Assembly (NCBI GenBank): GCA_028583405.1 | Contig: CM053252.1 | Coordinates: 32,183,562-32,247,561 of the forward strand | DNA from: Pogonophryne albipinna | Lineage: Eukaryota > Chordata > Actinopteri > Perciformes > Artedidraconidae | Direction of reading: 5' to 3' | Length of the DNA: 64,000 nt | Part shown: piece after piece, positions 36,507 through 47,842 of the stretch | Layout of the letters: every line of letters begins with the position of its first letter | Numbering within the stretch: position 1 is the stretch's first letter | Position numbers and translations under genes: made by a program | The notes under the pieces: generated by a model | Database searches by the model: none | Told to the model about the DNA's origin: nothing | What the model saw: the letters and a program-made list of their open reading frames with translations, nothing else

Positions 36507-38253
36507 TTTCCCCTCGTCCATCCTCTCCTGTTTTTGGTGTTGCTTCTGGAACGATAACCTTTAAAGTGCCGTGGTTTTTGGAACCTTTGAGCGTCTCTCC
36601 TTGTTTTCCTGTTGTGGCCAACGGGCCGGTCATAACAACTGGGGGCTCGTCTATCGTGAGTAGGAACCGAGAGTTAGTTGGGTTGTTGTGGCGTTAGCTG
36701 TACCTGAATTAGCCTGTGTTTGTGGCTAATTAGCCTGAGTTTATTCTCGGGGAGGTGCTGCCGTACAAGGCAGTCACCATGGAGATTCCTCGGGTATGGG
36801 AGCGTGGTCTGGTCGTCCATTGAGATCTGCTGGGCAAGAGAGAGGGTATGTACGTGGTGCACATGAACCTGACAATGTGTGTAATTATTGTCATAAGCAA
36901 GGGCACCGGAGAAAGGACTGCTATGCATTTAGGGCTAACGCTGAGCAGGCAGGGACTAGTAGTAGTCCCACGCCAGCAATGTTCGTGGCACCTGTCGCTG
37001 AGCAGGTGACTGGGTGTTTAGACAATGAGTTGAAATCACAGGGGTCTAGCCCAGAACTGCAGTCTTATTTGCCTTTCATGACTGAGGGTTTTGTTTCTCT
37101 GGTAGGGAGCGATGAGAAGGTGCATATAAAAATATTACGCGACACCGGATCATTTGATTTGTTCATCTTAGCATCTGCCTTACCGTTTTCAGAGGACACA
37201 TACATGGGGTTGTTCATTCCGACACTTGGAATGGGATTGGATGTTCTTCAGGTACCTCTCCATAAAATGATGCTGTTTTCGGATCTGTTTCAGTGTGAAG
37301 TAGCAGTTGGCGTGCGGCCAGCACGATGATCCTGGGTAATGACATTGCGGGTAGTCGGGTGTGGGCTGATGGGGCACCTCCTGCTATCGTGGTGCCAGTG
37401 CCCCTGGTTAGTATTAAGCCAGACAAGAGCGAAACGGAGTGCCCTGACGTGTTTACAGCATGCGCTGTGACACAGGCAATGAAACGTGGGCAGGCGGAGG
37501 ACATGAGCTCAGCTGAAATCGATGAGGCCTCACCGCAGCATGGGGTGACGTGTCTCGAGATTCCCTGGTCTGTTTCTCACGGTGAGCTGGTGGAGGAACA
37601 GCGTGCTGATGCGTCTCTGAAGGGTCTAAGGGAGAATGTTCTTCGTGGTGGTGAGGTGAAAAGTCGTGCTCAAGGGTATTCGCTTAGGGAGAATGTTCTG
37701 ATGGGAAACTGGGTACCTCAGTGGGAGTATTTCGCTGGTGAACCTGTTTACCAGATAGGGATGTCTTCCAGGTTCCAGAGCAAGGAAGGAGAAAAATGTA
37801 ACACGCTATAGTTAGCTGAACTAGTCAGTGACTTATTTTTATTTATTTCGTTGTTGTGGGCACTATGTTCTTTGTAAGGTATTTCGTTTGTGTAGGTGGC
37901 ATAAGGGGGGTTCATTTAGGTGACAGGGTTCCATTAGGGCCTGGGGCCTGTGAGTGTGCAGGTGTGTTGCAGGTCCTGCGATGGGGTGGAGCTGAAGAGG
38001 CCAATCAGCGGGATCAGGGACACCTGGCCGGAGCCGAGGTGCTATTTAAGCCCAGCTGCCCGGATTCACATTGCCGTCATGACTCTCTCCAAGCCTGCTG
38101 CAGAAGGACTCCCACCGTGATCCTTTCCCCTCGCCCATCCTCTCATCCTTTGGTGTTGCTTCTGGAACGATAACCTATAAAGTGCCGTGGTTTTTGGAAC
38201 CTTTGAGCGTCTCTCCTTGTTTTCCTGTTGTGGCCAACGGGCCGGTCATAACA
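36507..38253 (+). mobile_element. Ty3/Gypsy LTR retrotransposon with large internal deletions
   Basis: A partial 5' LTR (36507-36637) matches the end of the 3' LTR (38122-38253): 'gttgcttctggaacgataac' through 'ggccggtcataaca'. A primer-binding site TGGGGGCTCGTC at 36640-36651 follows, the sequence expected for proline tRNA priming. A purine tract (ataagggggg, near 37901-37910) precedes the 3' LTR, whose start is probably near 37921. The LTR has a TATTTAAG box at about 38042. The 5' LTR has lost its U3, and no target duplication can be verified. Confidence 0.8.
36779..37811 (+). pseudogene. Gypsy gag-pol remnant: zinc knuckle, protease, pre-integrase piece
   Basis: Gag is reduced to MEIPRVWERG and a stop. 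A second frame from 36796 has a CCHC knuckle (CNYCHKQGHRRKDC, 36880-36921), then an aspartic protease with the active-site triplet Asp-Thr-Gly at 37141-37149. A frame change near 37320 precedes ILGNDIAG, the protease C-terminus. The frame then jumps to ELVEEQRADASLKGL...YSLRENVLMGNWVP, which corresponds to the region just before integrase. Reverse transcriptase, RNase H and integrase are therefore deleted. The same protein family is represented more completely at 52889-54885. Confidence 0.75.
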
Positions 38254-41200
38254 TTATATTTTTGTCGTGTTATGTTTTGACAGCTAAAACATCATGATGT
38301 ATGACTTCCTGTTGTTGTTTTTTATGAAACAAGCATACATTATAAAAAATCCATCTATTATCTCAAAATGATAATACTAGCTATTAAACTTAAATGTGAC
38401 ACTAATTACTAAATAACTTTAATTTACACTATAAGATGAACTGGATTCACCTTCCAACTCTACACCCCTGATTGTGTATGTGTATGAGTGACATGTGTGC
38501 ACCATGTGTATGACTGGGGTTTCGGGGCATGTGTGTGTGACTGTGTGTGTGTACAGTATGTGTGTGTGTATGTCAGATTGAGGGAGAAATGAGAGACGGG
38601 GGGAGAGAAAATAAATCCCCCCTCGAGGCCAGACCCATCACATTAGTTAGTAACCACACAGCATGTTGGCCAACACTAACAGCTGCAATGCCTCGCTGAC
38701 TTTAATGCTCAGTGAGACACCAGCATCCAACCACCACACCCAACATCTACTGCCTCCACCTCTCCCTCGGTCCATCTTTCTCACATTTTCAATCTGAACG
38801 TTCCAGGTAACGCAACACTAACAAGGCACACATGGATCCAGAGTGCTTGTTTTTTTCCGCATTGTCGCTTAGCGCTAACGGCGTCATCCACATTTACCCT
38901 GACAGGTCTGAGCTCTCCAAATATAGATGCAATACGTATGCTGCATTTGCACGCTTTTCCGGGTTGAAGTCAATTATGTCATAATGTTGTTGCCAATATG
39001 CTGGAAGCAGATGTTCTGCATTAGCATCTCAGCTAGCTAGCACTCCCATTAGGGCAAACACACTGTTTTTGAAGGGCCACATGGTTGTACTTTCAAAGAA
39101 GTACAGAACATGTCTTTGTACTTTACATTACATTTGTGCAGTGTATTATGTAACTAAAGACACGATACATTTGATATCTATTTGGATGGTGATCATTGTG
39201 GCGTAAAGAGTGCACAGTACAGCTCCAGGCTCATTATTACTGTCTATACTGATTCATAAGAAAAACTCCCTTTGCTTATGAATTTACATAATGCATATAT
39301 GTATATACATGGCATGAGTATTCTGCACGAAATAGCTGGCTTCAGGGGGTTAAACACTGAAAAAAAACCTCCTCCCCGCCTCTTGGACATTTCATTGTCA
39401 TAGTGAGAAATGTCTCAGCACTTTGGCCGATGTATTGACCAGAATGGATGGTGACAATCAAGTCAAACAGAAGAGGAATGTTAATCTCATGAGAGAAATA
39501 GTACAATGACCAATCATATAATCGGATTAATAGGGGGCAGGAAAGTGCTGCCCCGTATTAGCCCCTCGGTCTGAGCATGAACAAACGCACAACTGTTTGG
39601 AGACGTTATCATCAAAATGATATGCGTCCTCTATTCATCCACTGGCTTGTTGTCATGTGGCTTGAGCCAAAGCAAAGCATTGAAGAAATCTTCAGTGTGG
39701 GCCAAAGCAGGAACCTTTCAAGTGACCTTGAAAAGTACCTCTATGAATAATTCTCTGAAACTTTTAAATTTGAATATTCACTTGAGTTGCATGTGTTGAA
39801 AACGGGGTGCAGCACGATTCAAGTGCTAACGTCTTCCAAATGTGCTGTGACATCTGAAAGATGACATCATGAATGCATAAACCATTTTGTGCTGGAGCGC
39901 TCGACACTGGAAAGTCCCTCTGTTTCTGGTGAGATCTGAAAGCAATGATCACAACACAGCGTAACACTCGCATCTGACCTCAGCTACCTCCAGAGAGGTT
40001 TATCAATCACACAGGCAGGTTCCCACAAATCTGGATCTGTGTGTGCTTGGCTGTCTTGTGCGTGCTTGTGTTTTTACATGAACATTGGTGTGTGGACATA
40101 CATGTATGTGTGTGAAAACCGTGTGTGTGTGTTCCCACCAAGCGGTCCTTGAGACGGCAACAGGTGCAGCTGATTAACTAATCCCCCTCTCTCTTAGAGG
40201 AATTTTGCAAGAGGAAAAACTCCATTCCACTCCTCTCCCTGTGGGAACATTTGCTTTTCGTCCATTTGGCTTTGGTCCAGATAGAATAGAGAGATCTCAG
40301 CTGTTCTCTGGTTAGACACTTCTCCTCCATCAGCCTCCTGGACTCAGTAATGGAGTCCGTAATTGGTTTGTGAGCAGTTGTCACGCTGAGGATATTGAAG
40401 CTTTTCAATAAACCTGAAAATGACATATTTCAACAGGATGTGGTTTATGGTGCTTCGCTATCAATACCAACCCTTGTAATTGTAAAAACGTTTGTGCAAT
40501 ACACTCAACCAGATTTATTCAAATGTGTCTTTTGAAAGTCTGTTACAGATTTTTGGGATTGGATCCTGTGATCCAGCATGACGTGGTAATAAGAGTTCTA
40601 TGGCTATGGAAGCACTTTTGCATCAATTAGAGTTAGATTTCCCTTTTACTGTAAGTCCCGTAGCGGGGAAATTTACAGTTGTAAAATTGGCAATGTTTTA
40701 CAAATTTAACTTGTTCTACTTACAATAATAATAGTAAAACTAAGGCTATAATTAATATAATTCCTGTAATATATCACGCTATGAAATTCCTTTAAGAATA
40801 ACAAAAGGCTAGATGAGAACAGGGAAATGAATGGCTCTTCTGATAATCTCTGTTCTGGGAATTACTAGACCAACAGGGTTCCTCGACATACAAATTGATG
40901 TTAAATTAACCTACAGCCCTCATAAATCAAAGGGTATGTAAGGGGGAGTTTCTTTTCTCCTCTTCTGTTTCCTTCTTCTTCCCTTGTCATAATAATGCCT
41001 CTCCTAGTTTCTCCCTCCCACTCCTTCCTCCCTCTACTTCTTCCTTACTTGTCCGAGTACAACTGGTGGTGATATTGTTACCTAAATCCAGCTGTGGCTC
41101 AAGAACACTCCCTCTGTTAAATATAATATAAACATGTTCTTGTAATTGCAGCACTGGCAACCAAATGATAGCAATATGCTTTCTTCACAGTGATTAGCTT

Positions 41201-41966
41201 TAGCAGGGAGAACAAGGAACGATGAAGTGGTCCTGTTGGCAACATATGCAGTGTTGATATGTTTAAGGGTCCGAAACTGCAACTTTCCCAGGGAAAACCG
41301 TCCACTGAGGTTTTATTGGAGTATTTAACAAAAGAAACCATGTCAGATCTCCCTCAGTTTAGCTTAATCAGTATCAGCTGTTTCTTTTTGTACGTGCCAT
41401 ATAAAGGATAGCGTATCATCAGCATATCATTGTCAGTGCAATTGTTAAACCTGGATATGTTTGATGTAAACATGATGACAGAGACAACTGGTAGAATGAA
41501 AGCTGCAATAATTGATTTGTTATGAGCATGGGGCTCAAGATCAAGTTGAAAGACACAACCATAACATGTGTAGTGTTCAAGTCATATATAGACCTTTTGC
41601 ATGCACATGTGCTGGATTGGTTTGACTCGGCGTGTCAGCCCAGCACAGCAGGGATTGGAGTCTAGGACTTTTAAAAGTTGGCTAAGGAGGTTGGTCGGCA
41701 TCCCAGGCATTGATGGTCCATCGCAGGCGTGACTCAACAATATTTATAGCGTGTAACTGGTTTGAAAAAGAGAGGCTTGGAAATATCCAGCAGTGAAACC
41801 ACAACTTATGTTTTTTTTCCAAGGGCCTGAGTCACATAAGCAATATGCATGCACAGATCTTAGGGTCCTGAATTCAAATTGTGAAAAATAAGTTCCACCA
41901 GATTTAGTTAATACACCCATTATTTAAATGAGTCAGATAGACCTGGTGTCACTAGATAACCTACCG
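38254..41966. other. no certain gene
   Basis: Mostly AT-rich unique sequence with scattered short (TG)n stretches near 38460-38570 and 40040-40130. One weak exon candidate at 40178-40413 is listed separately. Confidence 0.5.
40178..40413 (-). CDS. weak candidate terminal exon, unidentified
   Basis: From an acceptor-like site (atgtcattttcag) the minus strand stays open for 78 codons to TAG at 40178-40180, including SRRLMEEKCLTREQLRSLYS and a Lys/Ser/Arg-rich tail. There is no known motif, no repeat similarity and no partner exon. A frame this long can arise by chance. Confidence 0.2.
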
Positions 41967-42024
41967 TATTTTCCGGACTATAAGTCGTGTTTTTTTTACC
42001 TGTCTGGGTGGTCCTGTGACTTAT
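41967..42024. repeat. left part of a dispersed repeat, split by the LTR element
   Basis: 'ccgtattttccggactataag' is a vertebrate dispersed-repeat start. The continuation 'actccgaagcgacttatatattg' is at 45342 onward, on the other side of the LTR element, so this repeat was the insertion target. Its far end (beyond about 45450) is unclear. Confidence 0.65.
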
Positions 42025-42839
42025 TGTCACAATCCTAATGTCATGTCACGTTTTTAGTTTAGTCTGTCTTGTTTTGGGTGTTATTTTGCTGTTCTGTTCC
42101 CACCTGTGTCTTGTTATCCTGTCGCTAGTTTCCCTCAAATCAAATCAAATCAAGTTTTATTTATATAGCACATTTATAAACGATTTTTGGTCGAGCCAAA
42201 GTGCTGTACATATAATAAAATTAGCCTACAGTAGAGACACTTTACAGCAAATACAACAGCACAGATTGTTCAGAATATCAGTATGAGAAAAACGACACCC
42301 TCTATCCTTAGACCCTCACAGCGTACAAGGAAAAACTTCCGGAGAAAACCCACAGTTTAAAGGGAAAAAATGGGAGAAACCTCAGGGAGAGCAACAGAGG
42401 AGGGATCCCTCTCCCAGGACGGACAGACGTGCAATAGATGCCGTGTGTAAATCGAAGAGATAATACATTTTACAGCATAGGTAGTGCTGTCTGATTGTCT
42501 AATTGTGTTCACCTGTTGCCCTTGTGTTTCTGCCTCCCCTGCCCGGCTGTGTCTTGTCTCGTGATTACCCCTCCCTGTATTTAGTCTTGTCTCTTCCTGT
42601 GTTCCCCTGTCGGTTCATTGTTTGTTTGTCCTCCCTTCACGTTATGTTTCTTGGTTGTCTCGCCGGTCTTCCTCTATGTTTCTCATGGTCAGTTTTTGTG
42701 TAGTTGTTTTCTGTTACCGTTTCAAGTTATGCCATGTTTTGTTAATCAGCTTTTAAATAAAGCTCGCTTTTGTTTCAAGACCTTTTTCCGTTTTTTGTAG
42801 TCTGCATTTGGGTCCTACCTTTTTCCACGATTCCTAACA
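42025..42839 (+). repeat. 5' LTR of the repeat-bearing element
   Basis: TG...CA boundaries (TGTCAC to CTAACA). It holds AATAAA at 42757-42762 near the end. Its upstream half is interrupted by an L2-like LINE tail (about 42138-42475). Confidence 0.65.
42138..42475 (-). mobile_element. L2-type LINE 3' tail, reverse orientation
   Basis: Begins with AAATC repeats and 'aagttttatttatatagcac', the complement of an L2-like 3' end. Later landmarks 'acaccctctatcctta...accctcac' and 'gagggatccctctcccaggacggacagac' recur in degenerate form at 49706-49860. It is nested in the 5' LTR. Confidence 0.6.
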
Positions 42840-42841
42840 GA

Positions 42842-43943
42842 ATGAACCGACCAACAATGGACCCAGCTGATTTGTATTTGTATTTGGACTTGGTCTCCCT
42901 AGAGTACACTCTTCAGTGTCATTATGCTGAATGGAGTAGAACCTCGGCTAAAAGGGACAAAGAGGCTGTCCTCAAAAAGGCTCAAATGGAGGTGGACAAC
43001 GTGCCATGGTTGAGAAGCTCGTTACCTGAGTTTCTCAGAGTTTTTTCTCGTAGCCCTGAGTGCCAGTCTCCATTCTCTGACCCTTTCTTGGGATCCCACC
43101 TGGCGTTTGGAGGTCCACGGAGCCTGAAAAAGACCTCTAAAAGACGCAAGGTCAGGAAGCCAGCTCGTACTCAGGTACCGGTCCCAGCAGCCATGGTCCC
43201 TGCTCCAGTGCCAGCCCACACAGCCATGGTACCGTGCTCCAGTACCATCCCACACAGTCATGGTTCCGGCTCCAGTGCCGGCCCCAGCAGCCATGGTCCC
43301 TGCTCCAGAACCGGACCTTACAGCCATGTTTCCGGCTCCAGAACCGGCCCACACAGCCATGATCCAGGCTTCAGTTCCGGTTCCCACAGCCATGGTTCCG
43401 GCTCCGGAACCAGCCCATGCAGCCATGGTCCCTGCTCCAGAACCGGCCCATACAGCCATGGTTCCGGCTCCAGTTCCAGCCATGGGTCCGGCTCAAGTAC
43501 CGGGCCCAGCAGCCATGGTCCCGACTCCGGCTCCTCGTCACCTGTTGACTCTCCGGCCGACGCCAGCTCCAGGTGTCCTGTCGGCGTACCGACCGTCTCA
43601 AGTCACCTCTCCAGTTCCCTCTCAAGTTTCCTCTCGAGTCTCCTCTCAAGTTCCTTCTCAAGTCCCCTCTCTCGAGTCCCTTCTCAAGTCCCCTCTTGAG
43701 TCCCTTCTCGAGTCCCCTCTCAAGTCCCCTCTCGAGTCCCCTCTCAAGTCATCTCTCAAGTCTCCTCTCGAGTTCCCTCTCAAGTCACCTCTCGAGTCAC
43801 CTCTCGAGTCCCCTTTCAAGTCCCCTCTCAAGTTCCTTCTCAGGTCCCCTCTCGAGTCTCTTCTCGAGTCACCTCTCAAATCACCTCTCAAGTCTCCTCT
43901 CCAGTCCCCTCTCAAGTCACCTCTCAAGTCTCCTCTCGAGTAA
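42842..43943 (+). pseudogene. gag-like or novel ORF with proline-rich repeats, one frameshift
   Basis: ATG at 42842, three bases after the LTR. The first 100 residues are non-repetitive, charged and helical-looking (MNRPTMDPADLYLYLDLVSL..., RDKEAVLKKAQMEVDNVPWL, SLKKTSKRRKVRKPARTQ). Then come 11-residue repeats of the MVPAP(V/E)PAHTA type, and then four-residue LESP/LKSP repeats up to 43943. A +1 shift near 43230 breaks the frame. The position right after an LTR and the MDPA start recall Gypsy gag leaders in fish, but no CCHC knuckle is present. Gag-like identity is a guess. Confidence 0.45.
43192..43550 (+). repeat. 33-bp tandem repeat encoding MVPAPxPAHTA
   Basis: About eleven imperfect units, each starting at the ATG of 'catggt(t/c)cc', keep the reading frame (33 bp = 11 codons). 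Confidence 0.9.
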
Positions 43944-44520
43944 CCTCTCAAGTCTCCTCTCGAGTTCCCTCTCAAGTCACCTCTCGAGTTCCCTCTCAAG
44001 TGCCCTCTCGAGTCCCCTTTCAAGTCACTTCTCGAGTCCCCTCTCGAGTCTCTTCTCGAGTCCCCTCTCGAGTTCCTTCTCAAGTCCCTTCTTGACTCGC
44101 TTCTCGAGTCCCCTCTCAAGTCTCCTCTCGAGTCTCCTCTCGAGTCTCCTCTCGAGTCCCCTCTCGAGTCTCTTCTCAGGTCCCCTCTCGAGTTCCCTCT
44201 CAAGTCTCCTCTCGAGTTCCCTCTCAAGTCTCCTCTTGAGTCTCCTCTCGAGTCCCCTCTCAAGTTCCTTCTCAGGTCCCCTCTCGAGTCTCTTCTCGAG
44301 TCCCCTCTCAAGTCACCTCTCAAGTCTCCTCTCGAGTTCCCTCTCAAGTCTCCTCTTGAGTCTCCTCTCGAGTTCCCTCTCGAGTTCCCTCTCGAGTCCT
44401 CTTTCAAGTCATCTCTCGAGTTCCCTCTCAAGTCACCTCTCAAGTCTCCTCTCGATTCTCCTCTCGAGTTCCCTCTCAAGTCCCCTTTCAAGTCATCTCT
44501 CGAGTCCCCTCTCAAGTCGC
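43607..44520 (+). repeat. 12-bp minisatellite (TCTCGAGTCCCC)n
   Basis: About 76 units of TCTC(G/A)AGT(C/T)(C/A/T)CC. The period is a multiple of three and the unit contains no stop in several frames, so long open frames appear on both strands (LSSP, LESP and RGD-like repeats). These frames should not be read as separate genes. Confidence 0.97.
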
Positions 44521-44529
44521 TACCCAATG

Positions 44530-45230
44530 TCCTGGTCCGTTGGAGGTTCCGCTGGGGGTCCTGCCAACTCCATGTCCTGTCCCGTTGGGGGTCCCGCCGA
44601 CTACTCTTCTGCCGAGGTCCTGCCAACCCTATGTCCTGTGCCGTTGGAGGTCCCGCCGACTACTCTTCTGCCGGGGGTCCTGCCAACCCTATGTCCTGTG
44701 CCGTTGGAGGTTCCGCTGGGGGTCCTGCCAACTCCATGTCCTGTCCCGTTGGGGGTCCCGCCGACTACTCTTCTGCCGGGGTCCTGCCAACCCTATGTCC
44801 TGTGCCGTTGGAGGTCCCGCCGACTACTCTTCTGCCGGGGGTCCTGCCAATCCTGTGCCGTTGGAGGTTCCGCTGGGGGTCCTGCCAACTCCATGTCCTG
44901 TCCCGTTGGGGGTCCCGCCGACTACTCTTCTGCCGGGGGTGCTGCCAACCCTATGTCCTCTGCTGTTGGAGGTCCCGCCGACTACTCTTCTGCCGGGGGT
45001 CCTGCCAATCCTGTGCCGTTGGAGGTTCCGCTGGGGGTCCTGCCAACTCCATGTCCTGTCCCGTTGGGGGTCCCGCCGACTACTCTTCTGCCGGGGGTGC
45101 TGCCAACCCTATGTCCTGTGCTGTTGGAGGTCCCGCCGACTACTCTTCTGCCGGGGGTCCTGCCGACCCTATGTCCTGTGCCGTTGGGGGTCCAGCCGAC
45201 ACTTGTTTCGTCGGAGGTCCTGCAACTCTA
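44530..45230 (+). repeat. ~160-bp higher-order tandem repeat, proline/valine-rich when read
   Basis: 'ttggaggttccgctggggg' recurs at 44540, 44704, 44861 and 45019 (spacing 164, 157, 158 bp). Within each unit, 'gtcccgccgactactcttct' recurs at shorter intervals. It is open in more than one frame. The array ends directly at the truncated 3' LTR. Confidence 0.93.
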
Positions 45231-45242
45231 TGTCCTGGTACG

Positions 45243-45336
45243 CCAGCTTTTAAATAAAGCTGGCTTTTGTTTCAAGACTTTTTTCCGTTTTTTGTAGTCT
45301 GCATTTGGGTCCTACCTTTTTCCACGATTCCTAACA
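45243..45336 (+). repeat. 3' LTR, only the last ~95 bp
   Basis: Matches 42745-42839. The upstream LTR part (U3) is absent; the tandem array abuts it. Confidence 0.75.
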
Positions 45337-45481
45337 CTTATACTCCGAAGCGACTTATATATTGAATTTTGTCTGACTGCGTTCAAACTCCGGCCAATAG
45401 ATGGCACTGTATACAATCGTGACAACTGAAAACTGCTGTACCACCGAAGAAGAAAAAAGTCACGGCAACCGGGAGGTTCAT

Positions 45482-45770
45482 GGGTGTTTCTCAATGTCGA
45501 GGACGCTTGCTTGGTAGCACATGTCTTCCGAGTCACTTGCTTCAGAAGCGAGGCAAGAATCCTTCCTAGTCTCGGAAAACGAAGAATTGTGGAACCGGCT
45601 AACAGGTGTGCGTCATATGCGTGGCCCCGCCTTAAATGGAGCGTGATTTCCGCCAAAGTAGAATTCCAAGTATGCTGGACATTGGAACAGTCCTTCGGCT
45701 GCACTCTATGACGTAGTATGCTTGAAATAGTGGCTCTGGAGCAGCCTTCCTCAACATTGAGAAACACCCC
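45482..45770. mobile_element. MITE with GGGTGTTTCTCAATGT ends
   Basis: GGGTGTTTCTCAATGTCGAGG at the left is mirrored by CCTCAACATTGAGAAACACCCC at the right, about 20-bp inverted repeats around a 290-bp element. Open frames on both strands (45312-45767 and 45484-45711) come from it and are not genes. Confidence 0.7.
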
Positions 45771-47810
45771 ATGGATGTATCAAGCCCCGAGGAAGTGCTC
45801 CGGACTCTGAAGAAAAAAATGTGTGTCCAAACGGGGTACTACAATTTCCGTATCAATCCGTGACGTCACCCGGCCCAGAAATACTTTTTCCCATTGACTA
45901 ACATGGGGAATGAGACGTCTGCAAATCAGCGGATTATGTTTTAACTGAATAAACTACCCAGTATGAACTATAGCCCTTATTAGTATCATTAGGTCCTTAA
46001 AGCTGTAAAATGCACTAAAAGCCGAATCTAGATTTATTTTCTCTCTCCAGTCATTCTAGTGAGCCGAGAGTGGGAGCTTGGGGGGCGGGGCTTAAGGGGC
46101 GCATACTCTATGAGCACACATACGGGTTCTTCTGCTCTGACAGCCAGGCATGACGGGTAATCTGTGACATTTCGCTCTCTCAGAAGTTGGGCCATTGTGG
46201 GATGTATAATAAGAACGGGGAGGATGCGTCACGTAACTTTCCAGGATGTTTTGGGATGGATCGAAACAGCATGGGCTTCAGTGACGACCGACACCATCCT
46301 GTCGGGATTCAGAAAGGTCTAATCGGAGCTGATTCTGATGGAGAGTCTGAGGACAGCCCGGAGCAGGACATGCTGCTTCATCGACACCTCTGTGTCGCTG
46401 TTAAACACTTCCACCGGAGATGGCGGAAGTGTTTAAACAGCACAGGCAAATTATACAAACAGTTTTAGAGATAATTCTATAAATTTGTCACCACAAGGAC
46501 CTCTGTGACCCTTAACATAGTTATTTAAATAGAAAGCCAAAGAAAGTGGACTTAGCATCTGATCTTAAGGACATTTCACTCATTCAGTGGTCAGGTTAGA
46601 TGGTAAGGTTCAAATCAATGGTGGCTACTAGATGGATTACATTATAGACTTTCCTATTTCCACCTTGATGTGCAATACATCGTAAGATACAGCCTCTTTC
46701 AAACCATTTCTTAGTGAGGGTATTTCTTGTCAGGGACTTGTACAGTGAGAACTGAGCTGAGTCTTGTCATGAGATTGTAGATTGGAGTTTTTGTCTGGTC
46801 TCGCCTGTCTTCCCATCTTTCAGTAGAACTGACACAACTTCTCAGATGAGTGGTGAAATGTCTTCAAGCTTAAAACAGCAAGTCCGCATGCTCTTCCTTT
46901 ACGTCAGTGATACACAGTATATCACACAACGTGGATGACTGAAACCTAAAGACACCAGTGGCATTGTTACAGCTTGTGTTTCTTGACATGAAGCTTTTTT
47001 TCTCCCATAGCCTCTGTCTTTTCAGTTGCAAAGAGAACATTGTTTCTGGCTGATGTTAGCTTGAGGCTTTTAGTTGACATGATTTGCTGCCAATAAACAA
47101 GCCAGCATTGTGTGACTATTTTTGCTTAATGATGTGCAGTTTGTGTACTGCTAGAAGCTGTACTTTTAGCAACAAGAAACGAGAAAGATGTGCAATATAT
47201 GGAAACAGTGGTATGCATTGATTCCAAAAACCATAGAGCATTCTCAGTTTTATTATCTTTCATCTGCTTTTGCGCTTGAATGGCAGAGTACTTTTCTAGC
47301 TGGACACATGTTGCAAATATTAAACGAGATAACTACAATTTCTTTCCATATATTTTAAAGGACAAATGCAAAGAGGAAAAGTTGTTTTCCCTCACTGAAA
47401 GCCAGCAATGGTGTTTTTTAAATGAATGCCAGAACACTCATTTTATTTCTACATTTAGTTCAACCGCGTGTTAATCACAGGTATGAGGTTGGCATGGTGA
47501 TAAGAGCCGAAAAGTATAATTTCACTGACTGACAAACAGGAATATATCTTCTTTTTGTTTTACTTGCTAAGCACAGGAGTTACAAATAACAGTAATTATG
47601 TCTCTGTGCTTTTTTGTTATGAAAATGGCTGCTGCTTGATGGCAAGCTACCTAGTTTGTTGGGGGACGGGACAATACACCATTTATATAAACCTCTTACA
47701 TCAGGCCATTAGAGTTGTGTGTAACTGATAACATTATTAAAAGCTACATACTGATTTAAAAATACATTGGAGAGGCAGCTCTACCCATCCATCTTGTCCA
47801 TGGTTATTAC

Positions 47811-47811
<1 letters not shown>
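45771..47811. other. no gene seen
   Basis: Includes a near-perfect hairpin, 46398-46412 (CTGTTAAACACTTCC) against 46425-46440, inside a 93-codon frame (46187-46468) of no recognisable family. The rest is AT-rich. Confidence 0.5.

Positions 47812-47841
<30 letters not shown>
47812..47841. repeat. (AAT)n microsatellite
   Basis: About ten ATA/AAT units preceding the LINE-like tail. Confidence 0.9.

Positions 47842-47842
<1 letters not shown>

Larger units (their letters stand above)
42025..45336 (+). mobile_element. LTR retroelement with tandem-repeat coding interior, 5-bp target duplication
   Basis: Starts TGTCACAATCC and ends GATTCCTAACA. Identical cttat lies on both sides (42020-42024 and 45337-45341). 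The last ~95 bp of the 5' LTR (to 42839) recur at the 3' end (45243-45336): aataaagct, 'ttttttgtagtctgcatttg', 'ggtcctacctttttccacga'. The interior has a non-repetitive frame followed by arrays with periods of 33, 12 and about 160 bp. No reverse transcriptase, protease or integrase motif is present, so it must have moved with help from another element. Confidence 0.75.

Noticed and set aside
43658..44626. 322-codon minus-strand frame with RGD/RGN repeats
   Set aside because: It is the complement of the 12-bp minisatellite, whose period is a multiple of three; the frame is a by-product of the repeat.
44540..45257. two further overlapping long frames across the ~160-bp repeat
   Set aside because: Alternative frames of the same tandem array; at most one can be coding.
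43573..45297. 574-codon plus-strand frame (LSSP repeats, then VPP-rich)
   Set aside because: The ATG lies inside the array and the frame differs from that of the leader ORF at 42842; open because of repeat periodicity. Kept only as part of the repeat description.
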